From the NCBI RefSeq assembly GCF_000626635.1, contig NZ_CP007451.1:2737501-2801500 (forward strand): a DNA stretch of 64,000 nucleotides, given 5' to 3'. Shown here one piece after another: positions 27,437 to 37,677 of the stretch; position 1 is the first letter of the stretch; every line of letters starts with the position of its first letter. The notes below the pieces were generated by a model that saw only the letters and a list, made by a program, of their open reading frames with translations, did not search any database and was not told where the DNA came from. Source of the stretch: Draconibacterium orientale. GTDB lineage: Bacteria; Bacteroidota; Bacteroidia; Bacteroidales; Prolixibacteraceae. Position numbers and translations under genes: made by a program.

Positions 27437-28918
27437 CTAGTTTTCTAAAAGTTTGTCGTAATCGGCTTCAAGCGGTTTCCTGTTTTCAAAATCAAAAAGC
27501 GTTAAACTGCGCAGTCGGTAGTAGGCTGACCAGTAATCGCGTAACCGCGTAAGGTATGCCATACGTGCCGTTTCCTGGTCGTTGCTGGCAATGTTTAGCC
27601 GGGTTACATCAATCTTTCCGATGAGGAAACGCTGAAAGGTAACATTGTATCCCATTTGTGCCACCGTATCGGCTTTTGCGGCTGTGTTTACCTGTCCGGC
27701 CTGAAGATTGAATTCCAGCACACTTTGGTAAATGTCTTGCTCAAAATCAATACGTTCCTGTTTGATTGTTGCCAGGGCCACTTCGCGGTTTGATTTGGCC
27801 ATTGAATAACGTCCTTTACCGCGTCCCCAGTCAACAATAGGAATGTTTAGGCCCAGGCTAAACACCTGGCTTTTGTCGGGTTCGGTATATACATCCTCAA
27901 AATTCTCGGCACTTTTGTTTAATCCATACATGGCATAAAGTGTAGTGTTCAACCCTCGTTCCGATTTGGCAATGGCAACATTTTCGTCTTGCTGTAGCTT
28001 TTGCTGCTGATGGTTCAGAATCTCCGGGTTGTTCTTAATCGCCTCGTCGATGGCCTGGTCCGGATCAATTTTCAGCTCAGGAATTTCGCTGGGGACAACA
28101 CATTTTATCATCGTTTCTTTCGGAAGTCCGAGGAACGAGTTCAATCGTGCCTGTGCTCGTTTTTCTCCAAGCTGGGCAACACTCAGTGCCTGCTCGCTGT
28201 TTAGCAAACGGAGCTCCAGTTCCAGCAATTCATCCTGAGTTACGGTTCCTACCTGGAAACGTCCTTTACCAATTCTATATAAGGTGTCGGCATTGGCATA
28301 ATTCATCTCCGCAATATTTTTCTGAATCTGGGCATTGATCAACCCAAAAAAGCGCGAGGTGGAAGTTACACGCAGATCTTCCATATCCTGGATGAATTCT
28401 TTCTTGGCTTTCTCAAATTTCAAAGGTTCAATTTTGGCTTGCCATTTCAGGCGGTTATACCCGTTCAATTCCTGCGAAAAACCAATACTGATAGGTGTTG
28501 CATTAAACGAAGTGTTTTTGTCGCCACCGAGGTTTTTAATCATTCCCAGTTCCGAACGTAAAAATACTTGTCCGCCCGTTAACGAAACATTTTGAACGGC
28601 AGAAACGCTAACTTCAGAGTTAAAATATTCACGCAAACGGAATTCGTCCTCGTTGGTTTCGAAGTTGTACTCGCTGTTACTGTAACGGTTAAAATCGGCT
28701 GGATTAGAACTTAAGGAAATGCTTGGCAGGCGCTCGGCTTTATAAAACCGGTGTTCCCAGTAACTGGCTAAATACATGTTTTTATTTCGGAAAGCATCGA
28801 TGGATTGTTCTGAAGCAATATCGATCACTTCGGGAAGTGTTAACACCAGTTCTTCCTGGGCTGCGGCAAATTCCGAAAGGCCCAGAATAAATATAAATGA
28901 GAGAAATATGTTTTTCAT
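27437..28918 (-). CDS. TolC-family outer membrane efflux protein
   Basis: 493 residues with a signal peptide (1-20, ending EFAAAQ). Two OEP repeats with heptad-rich helices are visible, e.g. YRIGKGRFQVGTVTQDELLE and the matching FLIGKIDVTRLNIASNDQETA, both typical of TolC coiled-coil barrels. It should form the outer-membrane exit duct of the complex encoded by the neighbours. 23 bp separate it from the upstream permease. Confidence 0.9.
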   Translation of the reverse strand: MKNIFLSFIFILGLSEFAAAQEELVLTLPEVIDIASEQSIDAFRNKNMYLASYWEHRFYKAERLPSISLSSNPADFNRYSNSEYNFETNEDEFRLREYFNSEVSVSAVQNVSLTGGQVFLRSELGMIKNLGGDKNTSFNATPISIGFSQELNGYNRLKWQAKIEPLKFEKAKKEFIQDMEDLRVTSTSRFFGLINAQIQKNIAEMNYANADTLYRIGKGRFQVGTVTQDELLELELRLLNSEQALSVAQLGEKRAQARLNSFLGLPKETMIKCVVPSEIPELKIDPDQAIDEAIKNNPEILNHQQQKLQQDENVAIAKSERGLNTTLYAMYGLNKSAENFEDVYTEPDKSQVFSLGLNIPIVDWGRGKGRYSMAKSNREVALATIKQERIDFEQDIYQSVLEFNLQAGQVNTAAKADTVAQMGYNVTFQRFLIGKIDVTRLNIASNDQETARMAYLTRLRDYWSAYYRLRSLTLFDFENRKPLEADYDKLLEN

Positions 28919-28941
28919 TTTTTGCTTGTTTTCAGGTTATT

Positions 28942-30315
28942 TTATGAACGAAGACTTACCACCGGATCATTTGCTGCGGCTCGTTTGGCGGGCAAATAGC
29001 CAAAAATAATCCCGACACCAACCGATACGCCAAAAGCAATAAAAATGCTAAAGGCAGAAACAATTGTTTTAATATCGAACATGGCCGTAATGATTTGCGA
29101 GAGCACAACACCCAGAATAATTCCGATAATTCCACCGGTTAAACTGATTAATGTTGACTCGGAAAGAAACTGTGCGATAATGTCTTTTTGTTTGGCGCCT
29201 AATGCCTGGCGAACACCAATTTCGCGGATACGTTCCAATACCGATGCCAGCATAATATTCATAATTCCAATTCCGCCAACAACCAGCGAAATGCCGGCGA
29301 TTACACCTAATACAATGTTGAATATCTTCTTGGTTTTTTGTTGCTGTTTTAGCAGCAATTCGGGAATGGTAACTTCAAAATCGTACAAATCGGAATGGCG
29401 TCTGAGCAACATGCGTTTTATTAATGTTGCCGAGCTGCTGAGTTGTTCCGTTTCCTTTATCTGAACAACGATCTTGTCGAGCTGGTTAAGATTATCGTCG
29501 GTATCAACCGGTTCTTCTGTTTGTTCGGGCCCGCCATAAATAACAACCATGCCATTACCATTCGCGTTTTTATTGGCACTTAAAACTTCGTCGGCCCTGA
29601 TGAGCGAACGGTTTTTAAAACGTAGCAGCATGGTTTGCACGGGAATAAAAATTTTATTGTCGGAGCTGCTAATTCCCAATTCGTCGGATGCCGATGCCGT
29701 AAAATCGCGTCGTTCAATAACTCCTGTAATTTTCAACCATATCTGTCCGCATTTTATGTATTTACCAATGGGATCCTGCTGACGAAAAAATTGCTCTTTA
29801 ATGTTATTTCCAATCACACAAACGGGGAGTCCTTTCTCTACTTGTGTACTGTTAAAACGATTTCCTTCGGCCAGTTGCATGTTAAACAAATCGAAGTAAT
29901 GATTATCAATTCCTTCGAGCACAACAGGTCTGCTGATACCATTTAGCAACGCTGAATAGTTAAAAGAGATGACCGGTGATATCCGTTCAACAGTAGGAAC
30001 AATTTTTTTTATGGCCTCAACATCAAGAAGTGTCAGTCCTTTCGAGAATTTTTTGGCTGTGGGCTGGCCATTGCCATCGCCACCGGCTCCGTCGGATAAA
30101 GAATAAGTGCTTGGCGTTATAACAATATTGTTTACGCCAACCAGTTTTATCTGTTCCAGAATTTCCTGCTCGGCGCCGTTTCCAATGGCCATCATGCTAA
30201 TAACCGCAGCCACACCAAAGATGATACCGAGTGCAGTAAGTATCGATTTCAGGCGGTTGGCAATAATGGCTTCAACCGCTATCAGAATATCGTGTAAATA
30301 TCTTTTTATAAACAT
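28942..30315 (-). CDS. MacB-like ABC transporter permease of the efflux operon
   Basis: 457 residues with one N-terminal TM helix (about 22-46, LKSILTALGIIFGVAAVISM), a periplasmic MacB_PCD domain (about 50-330) and three C-terminal TM helices with GGIGIMNIMLASVLERIREI, QALGAKQKDII and the end PAKRAAANDPVVSLRS. The fused MacB ATPase domain is absent, and no separate ATPase gene is in the operon. Acts with the adaptors and TolC homologue as an export system of unknown substrate. Confidence 0.92.
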   Translation of the reverse strand: MFIKRYLHDILIAVEAIIANRLKSILTALGIIFGVAAVISMMAIGNGAEQEILEQIKLVGVNNIVITPSTYSLSDGAGGDGNGQPTAKKFSKGLTLLDVEAIKKIVPTVERISPVISFNYSALLNGISRPVVLEGIDNHYFDLFNMQLAEGNRFNSTQVEKGLPVCVIGNNIKEQFFRQQDPIGKYIKCGQIWLKITGVIERRDFTASASDELGISSSDNKIFIPVQTMLLRFKNRSLIRADEVLSANKNANGNGMVVIYGGPEQTEEPVDTDDNLNQLDKIVVQIKETEQLSSSATLIKRMLLRRHSDLYDFEVTIPELLLKQQQKTKKIFNIVLGVIAGISLVVGGIGIMNIMLASVLERIREIGVRQALGAKQKDIIAQFLSESTLISLTGGIIGIILGVVLSQIITAMFDIKTIVSAFSIFIAFGVSVGVGIIFGYLPAKRAAANDPVVSLRS

Positions 30316-30333
30316 CTTGTTTGGTTTGAGTGG

Positions 30334-31719
30334 TTAATTAGCCGAAGTTATTGTAACACCAGCGGGAAGTGCCATTCCCTGGGGGATTTCAGGTGCTTTT
30401 TCTTCTTTTTGTTCTTTCTTTTTTGCGGCTTCGTCTGTAGCCTTTTCGGCAGCTTTACGTTTCATGTCGGCATAAATTTCAAAACCGTTTAGTTTGTAAT
30501 CGCCTGCATCCTCGGGTTCGAGCAATTGTACTTCCTGGCCTTCTTCGAGCCCCTGGTTTATTACCATATAATTTTCGTTAGCCTCTCCGGGTTCAATAAT
30601 TTGTGCGGTTTTCGAATCGGAAAGATACACATACGACAAACTATCGTTTGAAAATACGGCCTCGATAGGAATATAAGTGGCCTCTTCAATAAAACTGGCC
30701 TGAATGGTGTTACTGGTGGTCATGGCCGGTTTCAGCTCCGGGTCGGAGCCATCGACCTTAATTTTTACCTCAAAAACCTTTGCATCGCTTTTGGGCATTA
30801 ATTGTCCCATGTTTGCCACGGTGGCCACCTCGCCGGTTAATGTTTTATCGGGGAAAGCATCAATTCCAATTCTTACTTTCTGGCCGGGTTTTATCAGCGC
30901 AATATCAATTTCGTTAATAAAAGTTTTGGTAACCAGGTTGCCCATGTTCGGGAAGGTGGCAATTATGGGGCTCCATTGCGAAACGCGCGATCCGGTTTCA
31001 ACGGTACCTCCCCATTCGTATTGGTGATAGGAAATAATACCTGCTTTGGGCGAATAAATAATCAACTTATCCATTAATTTTTCCAGGGCATCAACACGTT
31101 CTTTTACTTGTTTGTAGGTAATGAATTTGCGGTTTACCTTATTAATCTCCTGTTGGGTTTTTAACTCGTAAGCCTGTTTCGATTGTTCCAGTTTTCGCAA
31201 GGCCTTATCGTAATCCATTTTTACCTTTTTTTGTTCTGACGGCGATTCATAAACCGATTCGTCAACGGCAATTTTACGCTCTTCCACATCCAGGGTGGCG
31301 TTAATTATCTGGTCGCGTTCGTTGCTAAGCGTAAGGTTGGAGTCGATCTTACTGTCGTTGTATTCCGACAAGGTCTTTTCCAGTTCATCCTGGGCATCTT
31401 TTAACTGCTCCTGAACAGCCTGATGATCGAGTGTGGCCACGTAATCGCCGGAATCTACGTAAGTTCCCTCTTCAACAATATCGGTAATTGTTAGTGAGGA
31501 AATACGCGTTTGGCGATCTTTCATTTCTTCGGGAACATAAACATGATCGGAGTTTTCCGATTCGAGTTGACCGCTCGAGTAAACCAGCACTTCAAAAGGG
31601 CCTTTCTTTACGGTAGTGGTAATTTGAGTGGTTTCGTTTTTCGAACCGGATACAATAAGGAATACCACAAACAGTATAATTACTGCCATGGCGGCAAACA
31701 GCCAGTTTCTTTTCTTCAT
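30334..31719 (-). CDS. Efflux periplasmic adaptor (HlyD/MacA family), first of two
   Basis: 461 residues: N-terminal anchor (7-24), barrel-sandwich motif GTYVDSGDYVATLD and its partner IIYSPKAGIISYHQ, a coiled coil (about 105-210), a beta-barrel domain, and a Lys/Glu/Ala-rich tail (about 420-450) missing from its paralogue downstream. First gene of the four-gene operon (adaptor-permease-TolC-adaptor); gap to the permease 18 bp. Two different adaptors may work as a mixed ring, which is inference. Confidence 0.88.
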   Translation of the reverse strand: MKKRNWLFAAMAVIILFVVFLIVSGSKNETTQITTTVKKGPFEVLVYSSGQLESENSDHVYVPEEMKDRQTRISSLTITDIVEEGTYVDSGDYVATLDHQAVQEQLKDAQDELEKTLSEYNDSKIDSNLTLSNERDQIINATLDVEERKIAVDESVYESPSEQKKVKMDYDKALRKLEQSKQAYELKTQQEINKVNRKFITYKQVKERVDALEKLMDKLIIYSPKAGIISYHQYEWGGTVETGSRVSQWSPIIATFPNMGNLVTKTFINEIDIALIKPGQKVRIGIDAFPDKTLTGEVATVANMGQLMPKSDAKVFEVKIKVDGSDPELKPAMTTSNTIQASFIEEATYIPIEAVFSNDSLSYVYLSDSKTAQIIEPGEANENYMVINQGLEEGQEVQLLEPEDAGDYKLNGFEIYADMKRKAAEKATDEAAKKKEQKEEKAPEIPQGMALPAGVTITSAN

Positions 31720-31963
31720 TTTGGTATGCTTTTAGTTTTCTAAAGTAACGGGTGAATTAGGCATGAGGGCATGCAGTTTTTAGGTATAATTATAAGGACT
31801 TTGTTTCATGGTTCTCGTTTTCGTTTCTGATTGAAAATTGTTTGTTTTTGTTTAACAAAAATTGTGCCTTGGCATAAATTCAACGAAAGAAACAAAAAAT
31901 AAATATGAAATTTTGTTAAATAAACTTCAAATAAACTAAATGTGTAGTTTTTTAACTGGAAAT

Positions 31964-32875
31964 TCAGTTTGATAGATTGTTTTTGGATCTAAAAATACCG
32001 GCTTGTGCCAGTGTCATTATCAGCACGCCAACAACTGTTACCATTCCGCCAACAAACTGGTGCATCAACGGAAAAGTATGAAAAACAAGGTAAGCACCAA
32101 TTAAAACAAATATACCTTTTAGTGTTTGTACCACGGCCGAACGCGATGCGTCGATAAATTGATAGGAATAATACACCGTTAAAATAGCAATAAACTCGAG
32201 GAAAGAACCGATTGTGATGTTGGCAAAGGCCCTGGAAGATATCGCGGCTTCAGGGCTGTAAATAAAAAATGCAATAAGTGAAAATGCAAACAGCCAGGTG
32301 TAACGGTTTAGGTTAAACAACTCGGGGCTTATATTTTTTACATGCACTTTTACAATAAGTGTAGCGGTGGTGGCAAATAGTGCGTTAATTACAACCACTC
32401 CGGTACCGGCAATAAACAGCGTTTTTAAACTTGTTCCGCCCGTGTAACTAATAACAAAAGTACCGATTAGTGCCAGCGATGCACCAACAACTTCAACCCA
32501 TCCAAACTTTTCTTTCAGTAATACAATGCCACCCAAGGTAACCATTACCGGGAACAGATTACCGATAAACGACGTAACGGAAGGATCGGGGATAATATTT
32601 ATAGATATAAAAAACGAAGTGGTTGTGAGTATTTCGAGAAGGCCCAGTAGCAAAAGTATGCGGCGTTGCCTTTTATCGAGAACTTTTAGCTGACCCAGTT
32701 TTTTGTTTTTTAGTGCAAAAAGGAAACTAAACAACATTCCAAAACCACACCAGTAAATGCCAAATTGTGTTAAATGAATTTCATTTAACGCAGCCTTACT
32801 GAAAATATAAACGTTTGAAAAAGCAATTGTGGCAACAAGGGCCAACAGGTATCCCTTAAATGTGGCTGTTTTCAT
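31964..32875 (-). CDS. DMT-superfamily transporter (EamA)
   Basis: 303 residues with ten hydrophobic helices in two EamA repeats (about 5-145 and 155-295), the normal 10-TM plan. Each repeat ends with a conserved segment, e.g. FGWVEVVGASLALIGTFVIS. It is an inner-membrane metabolite or drug exporter; substrate not predictable. Stands alone between the efflux operon promoter region and a divergent small gene. Confidence 0.85.
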   Translation of the reverse strand: MKTATFKGYLLALVATIAFSNVYIFSKAALNEIHLTQFGIYWCGFGMLFSFLFALKNKKLGQLKVLDKRQRRILLLLGLLEILTTTSFFISINIIPDPSVTSFIGNLFPVMVTLGGIVLLKEKFGWVEVVGASLALIGTFVISYTGGTSLKTLFIAGTGVVVINALFATTATLIVKVHVKNISPELFNLNRYTWLFAFSLIAFFIYSPEAAISSRAFANITIGSFLEFIAILTVYYSYQFIDASRSAVVQTLKGIFVLIGAYLVFHTFPLMHQFVGGMVTVVGVLIMTLAQAGIFRSKNNLSN

Positions 32876-33056
32876 ATATAAAATTGAGTTGTTTTTCTGG
32901 CTTTATAATTACAATTTAATTCATCGCCAGAAGTTGTGGTAAAGATAGAAAATCAATGCAAAATGTAAACCGGTATCTCAAATCGTAAAAATGAGAGTCT
33001 CAAATGGTAAAAAATATTACAAATCAATTACATTCTGCATTCTTCAAAATAAAAAA

Positions 33057-33087
33057 TTTGGATAAGTGTCTGGTGTTTATAGTTTTG
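33057..33087 (+). promoter_or_regulatory. Consensus promoter of the small membrane protein gene
   Basis: TTTG at 33057-33060, 19-base spacer, TAGTTTTG at 33080-33087: an exact -33/-7 pair, 26 bases before the ATG at 33114. Confidence 0.75.
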
Positions 33088-33113
33088 TTGTGTTTAATGT
33101 TAAAACCAGAAGA

Positions 33114-33299
33114 ATGTCGAAAACCCGAAAGACATTATTGATTTCTTTTTTAGCAGCAGCTTTTATTTTTGCAGGCATCGGTTCGTTTGCAAAATTTGCA
33201 CATTGGAGTAACCTGGTGTGCTGTACTTTGGTTTTCATAGGGATTATTTTGGCCACCGCAGCACTTATTGTTGCCATGTGGCGGCCGAAAATGCATTAA
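33114..33299 (+). CDS. Small two-helix membrane protein, unknown
   Basis: 61 residues. After a basic start (MSKTRKT) there are two TM helices (about 7-24 and 32-54) joined by FAKFAHWSN, and a short tail WRPKMH. The FAKxxHW turn recalls the first hairpin of the gliding protein GldL, but the protein is far too short to be one. The start is set by the consensus promoter at 33057-33087; the longer frame from 33066 would begin inside the promoter. No function assigned. Confidence 0.65.
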   Translation: MSKTRKTLLISFLAAAFIFAGIGSFAKFAHWSNLVCCTLVFIGIILATAALIVAMWRPKMH

Positions 33300-33375
33300 A
33301 TTACGCGAACGCATATTTTTTCTTAAGCCAACATTAACCTTCCTGTAAGTTGCAGCTGCAATCTTCAGAATCAAT

Positions 33376-33383
33376 TATCTTTG
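33376..33383 (+). promoter_or_regulatory. -7 box of pgi
   Basis: TATCTTTG, 131 bases before the pgi ATG; a TTG ends 23 bases upstream of it, longer than the usual spacing. The leader shows no clear structure. Confidence 0.45.
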
Positions 33384-33505
33384 TAAACGTATAAAAGTAA
33401 TAGCCTCGCTCAGTGTGGAGCCATTACTGAAATTTGATTATTAACTATCGGACGGCTGCAGCAACTGGTTTGAAGAAAACTTCGTGCTTCGGTCTTCCTG
33501 CTTAA

Positions 33506-35161
<1,656 letters not shown>

Positions 35162-35185
35162 GAAGATTCTCACCATAATTTTCTG

Positions 35186-35219
35186 AAATGCCATTCGTTT
35201 TACGTGTGGCATTTTTTTT
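35186..35219 (+). terminator. pgi terminator
   Basis: AAATGCCA (35186-35193) / TGGCATTT (35207-35214) followed by a T-run, 25 bases after the pgi stop. Confidence 0.85.
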
Positions 35220-35421
35220 ATACCCTTATTCGAAGTTTTAAACTTTATAAAAGTCCTCTTCAGGCACATTCGAATCAAAAAGGGTTCAGCTCTACTTTCT
35301 GGGGGGAGCAAAATGGATCACATGAAATTTCTGGTGGAGCATAAATTATTTTCATTTTTTAACGATAAATGAACTCATAAGGAAGTCAATATATGGAATT
35401 AATGGGACCTCATAACTCTTT

Positions 35422-35602
35422 CTACCCTTTTGTTCCCGACGTAAAGTACGGGATTTCGCAAGCTCAACTGTCGACATTTTCCCTTATGAAGGGAAAACAG
35501 TTTTTTAGTAACTGGAAGAGGATTTGGTGCTGCTATTACAGCTTCCTAACAACAGGCTCTCCTCGTGAGGGGAGTCCCGACAGGGTGAGGGGTAATGCAT
35601 AT
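35422..35602 (+). repeat. Dispersed intergenic repeat, copy B
   Basis: Same orientation and block order as copy A at 5791-5971: CTACCCTTTTGTTCCCGACG, TTTCGCAAGCTCAACTGTCG, the TTTTCCCTT/AAGGGAAAA hairpin, a CTCCTCGTGAGGGGAG hairpin and GACAGGGTGAGGGGTAATGC. Confidence 0.85.
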
Positions 35603-35821
35603 CTTATACTGTTGTCCGGATTACAATGGTTAATGCCGATACTACAACACCGGAGCGTTCTGAATGAAATGAAAAAATGCGACACTTTGTTGTTAAATCG
35701 GTATAACTTTACTGAATTTCATGTAGCTCGTACAAATATAGTAATCCACCGTATTTTTAAACTAATCCTTTAAAATGTGAAATCCTCCCATATTTTAGAA
35801 ATGATCCTCAAAAGGGCTACG

Positions 35822-36054
35822 AAAATCTGCTGCGAAATGTAATAATCCATCGCGGAATTGGAAAAACCAACGCGAAGCGTAAAAAACGGCAGCGAAATGC
35901 GACTCAACCACCGCGAAATGGAAAAAACGACAGCGGAGCATAAAAAACCACTGCGAAACGGAAAAAACCAAAGCGGAAAGCTGCCCAACGACAGCGGAGC
36001 ACAAAAAACCACTGCGAAACGCAAAAAACGGTAGCGAAATGCAACACAACGGCG
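35822..36054. repeat. Degenerate 20-bp tandem repeat, 11 units, phased A-tracts
   Basis: The NGCG core of each unit falls at 35831, 35851, 35871, 35891, 35912, 35932, 35952, 35972, 35993, 36013 and 36033, i.e. steps of 20,20,20,21,20,20,20,21,20,20. A typical unit is AAACCACTGCGAAACGGAAA. Most units hold an A4-A6 tract. The mean step (20.2 bp) is close to two helical turns, so intrinsic bending is plausible. No coding role. Confidence 0.85.
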
Positions 36055-36199
36055 TTATGTTCCATTCCGCGCCGGTTTTTTGCATTCCGCTACAGTCATT
36101 CCGCCATCATCCTAAAAATACAGCATTTTACCAGTTAGAATGGCAGCATCGTACGGGAGTAATGTTTGTTGCCCGGTTTTTTTCTTCTTTATTAAAGTT

Positions 36200-37195
36200 T
36201 TAACACAGTTTTGGTGTCAATTCAGCAAAAACCTTGTGTGGCGGTACTTTATCGTAAAGAATCTGGTAAACCGCCTCGCAAATAGGCATGTCAACCTGGT
36301 GTTTTTTGTTAATCTGATGGATGGATTTTGATGCATAATAACCTTCGGCAACCATATTTAATTCCAGTTGCGCAGCCTTAACCGAGTAGCCTTTGCCAAT
36401 CATCGAGCCGAAAGTACGGTTGCGGCTAAATTGCGAGTAAGCAGTTACCATCAGGTCGCCCAGGTAGGCCGGTGCTTTTATGTCGCGGTCAATCGGATGC
36501 ACCTGGTCAACAAAACGTTTAATTTCCTGAATCGCCCTCGAAACGAGCACCGCATGAAAATTGTCGCCAAAACGTTGCCCGTGTGCAATACCGGCGGCAA
36601 TGGCAATAATGTTCTTCAGAACTGCAGAATATTCGGTTCCCCAAATATCATCCGAGGCCGAAGTGTAAATATAATCGCACTCAATAAGCTGTGTAAATTT
36701 CATCGCCTTTTCTTCGGTGGTGCAGGCCACGGTGAGGTACGACAGCTTTTCGCGCGCAACTTCTTCGGCATGGCACGGTCCGGCCAAAACACCAATCATA
36801 TCATGATCGACATTAAAATACTTTTGCAAATATTCAGCCACCAAAAGGTTTTCTTCGGTAACAATTCCTTTTACTCCCGATAAAATATATTTCCCCGAAA
36901 GGTCTTTTACATCGGCCAATACAGTAGGAAGGAATGCCGAAGGAACAGCAACTATTAGAATATCAGACTGATTAATGACGCAATTTATATCGTCGCAGAA
37001 ATTAATCTTTGAGGTATCAAATTCCACTTCGTGCAAATAGCGCGGATTATGTTTGTTCTTTTTAAACGTTTCAATGGTTGATTGCTTACGAAAATACCAG
37101 TTAATCTCGTTTACGTTTTCTAACAGAATTTTAGCCAAAGCCGTTGCCCAGCTACCACTCCCGATTATGCCAACTTTATCTGTTTTTAAATTCAT
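36200..37195 (-). CDS. gpsA: NAD(P)H-dependent glycerol-3-phosphate dehydrogenase
   Basis: 331 residues, typical length. Reduces dihydroxyacetone phosphate to sn-glycerol-3-P for phospholipid synthesis. The Rossmann motif GIIGSGSWATALAK (about 9-22), LAGPCHAEEVAREK and the catalytic Lys in SAVLKNIIAIAAGIAHG are present. The ATG at 37195 gives the family N-terminus; the longer frame from 37225 is not needed. Monocistronic. Confidence 0.94.
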   Translation of the reverse strand: MNLKTDKVGIIGSGSWATALAKILLENVNEINWYFRKQSTIETFKKNKHNPRYLHEVEFDTSKINFCDDINCVINQSDILIVAVPSAFLPTVLADVKDLSGKYILSGVKGIVTEENLLVAEYLQKYFNVDHDMIGVLAGPCHAEEVAREKLSYLTVACTTEEKAMKFTQLIECDYIYTSASDDIWGTEYSAVLKNIIAIAAGIAHGQRFGDNFHAVLVSRAIQEIKRFVDQVHPIDRDIKAPAYLGDLMVTAYSQFSRNRTFGSMIGKGYSVKAAQLELNMVAEGYYASKSIHQINKKHQVDMPICEAVYQILYDKVPPHKVFAELTPKLC

Positions 37196-37464
37196 TTCCG
37201 TGATAAATAAGGTGCAAATGTACAATTTGTACGAGCTTATTGAAGAAAAAGTAAGATTTTAATAGTTTTTAAGAATTCGGTTTTTGAACGTAAAAAGTTT
37301 TATTCTGTTGTAGATTAATAAGATGAAACTAAATGTCGGGTATTTGTAAATTGTAAGATGAATTTCTATTTTTAGTAAATATGTTCAACAAAAAGTGATT
37401 TTGATAAAAACAAGCACCGACGGTTAACAACGAGTTTCGATAGAAAACAAACAATATTAAAAAG

Positions 37465-37668
37465 ATGAAAGAAGAAGTAAGTGAAAGTGCGATGCGTTTA
37501 AGAGCGATGATCGAGAAGGCAATTGCCGATCATAAAATCACGCGCGACGATTACGACAAGATTATACATATTGCCACCGAAGATGGCTATATTGACAGGC
37601 ACGAAAAGACTTTGCTTAGCCAGTTGCAACAAATGATTGAAGACCGGCTGGTAAAGTTTGTAATCTAA
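37465..37668 (+). CDS. Small hypothetical protein (67 aa)
   Basis: 67 charged residues, predicted all-helical, no signal or TM segment. EKAIADHKITRDDYDKIIHIA and DGYIDRHEKTLLSQLQQMIED give an EF-hand-like or bundle-like helical pattern, but no family is recognised. The ATG has an AAAAAG-rich leader. It sits 9 bp before the DUF2817 peptidase gene and is probably its operon partner. Confidence 0.7.
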   Translation: MKEEVSESAMRLRAMIEKAIADHKITRDDYDKIIHIATEDGYIDRHEKTLLSQLQQMIEDRLVKFVI

Positions 37669-37677
37669 AAATTTGTC

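Larger units (their letters stand above)
35162..36199. other. 1-kb gene-free region with repeats
   Basis: Between pgi and gpsA. It contains the pgi terminator, dispersed repeat copy B (35422-35602), unique sequence (35603-35821), a 20-bp tandem array (35822-36054) and a short GC-rich tail. ORFs across it are by-products of the repeats (no family resemblance, low-complexity translation). Confidence 0.75.

Noticed and set aside
35393-35773. 126-codon ORF
   Set aside because: It runs through dispersed repeat copy B; the frame is not kept in copy A and the translation has no protein-like pattern.
35770-36085. Two Phe/Ser-rich minus-strand ORFs
   Set aside because: They are translations of the 20-bp tandem array; no start signals or family resemblance.
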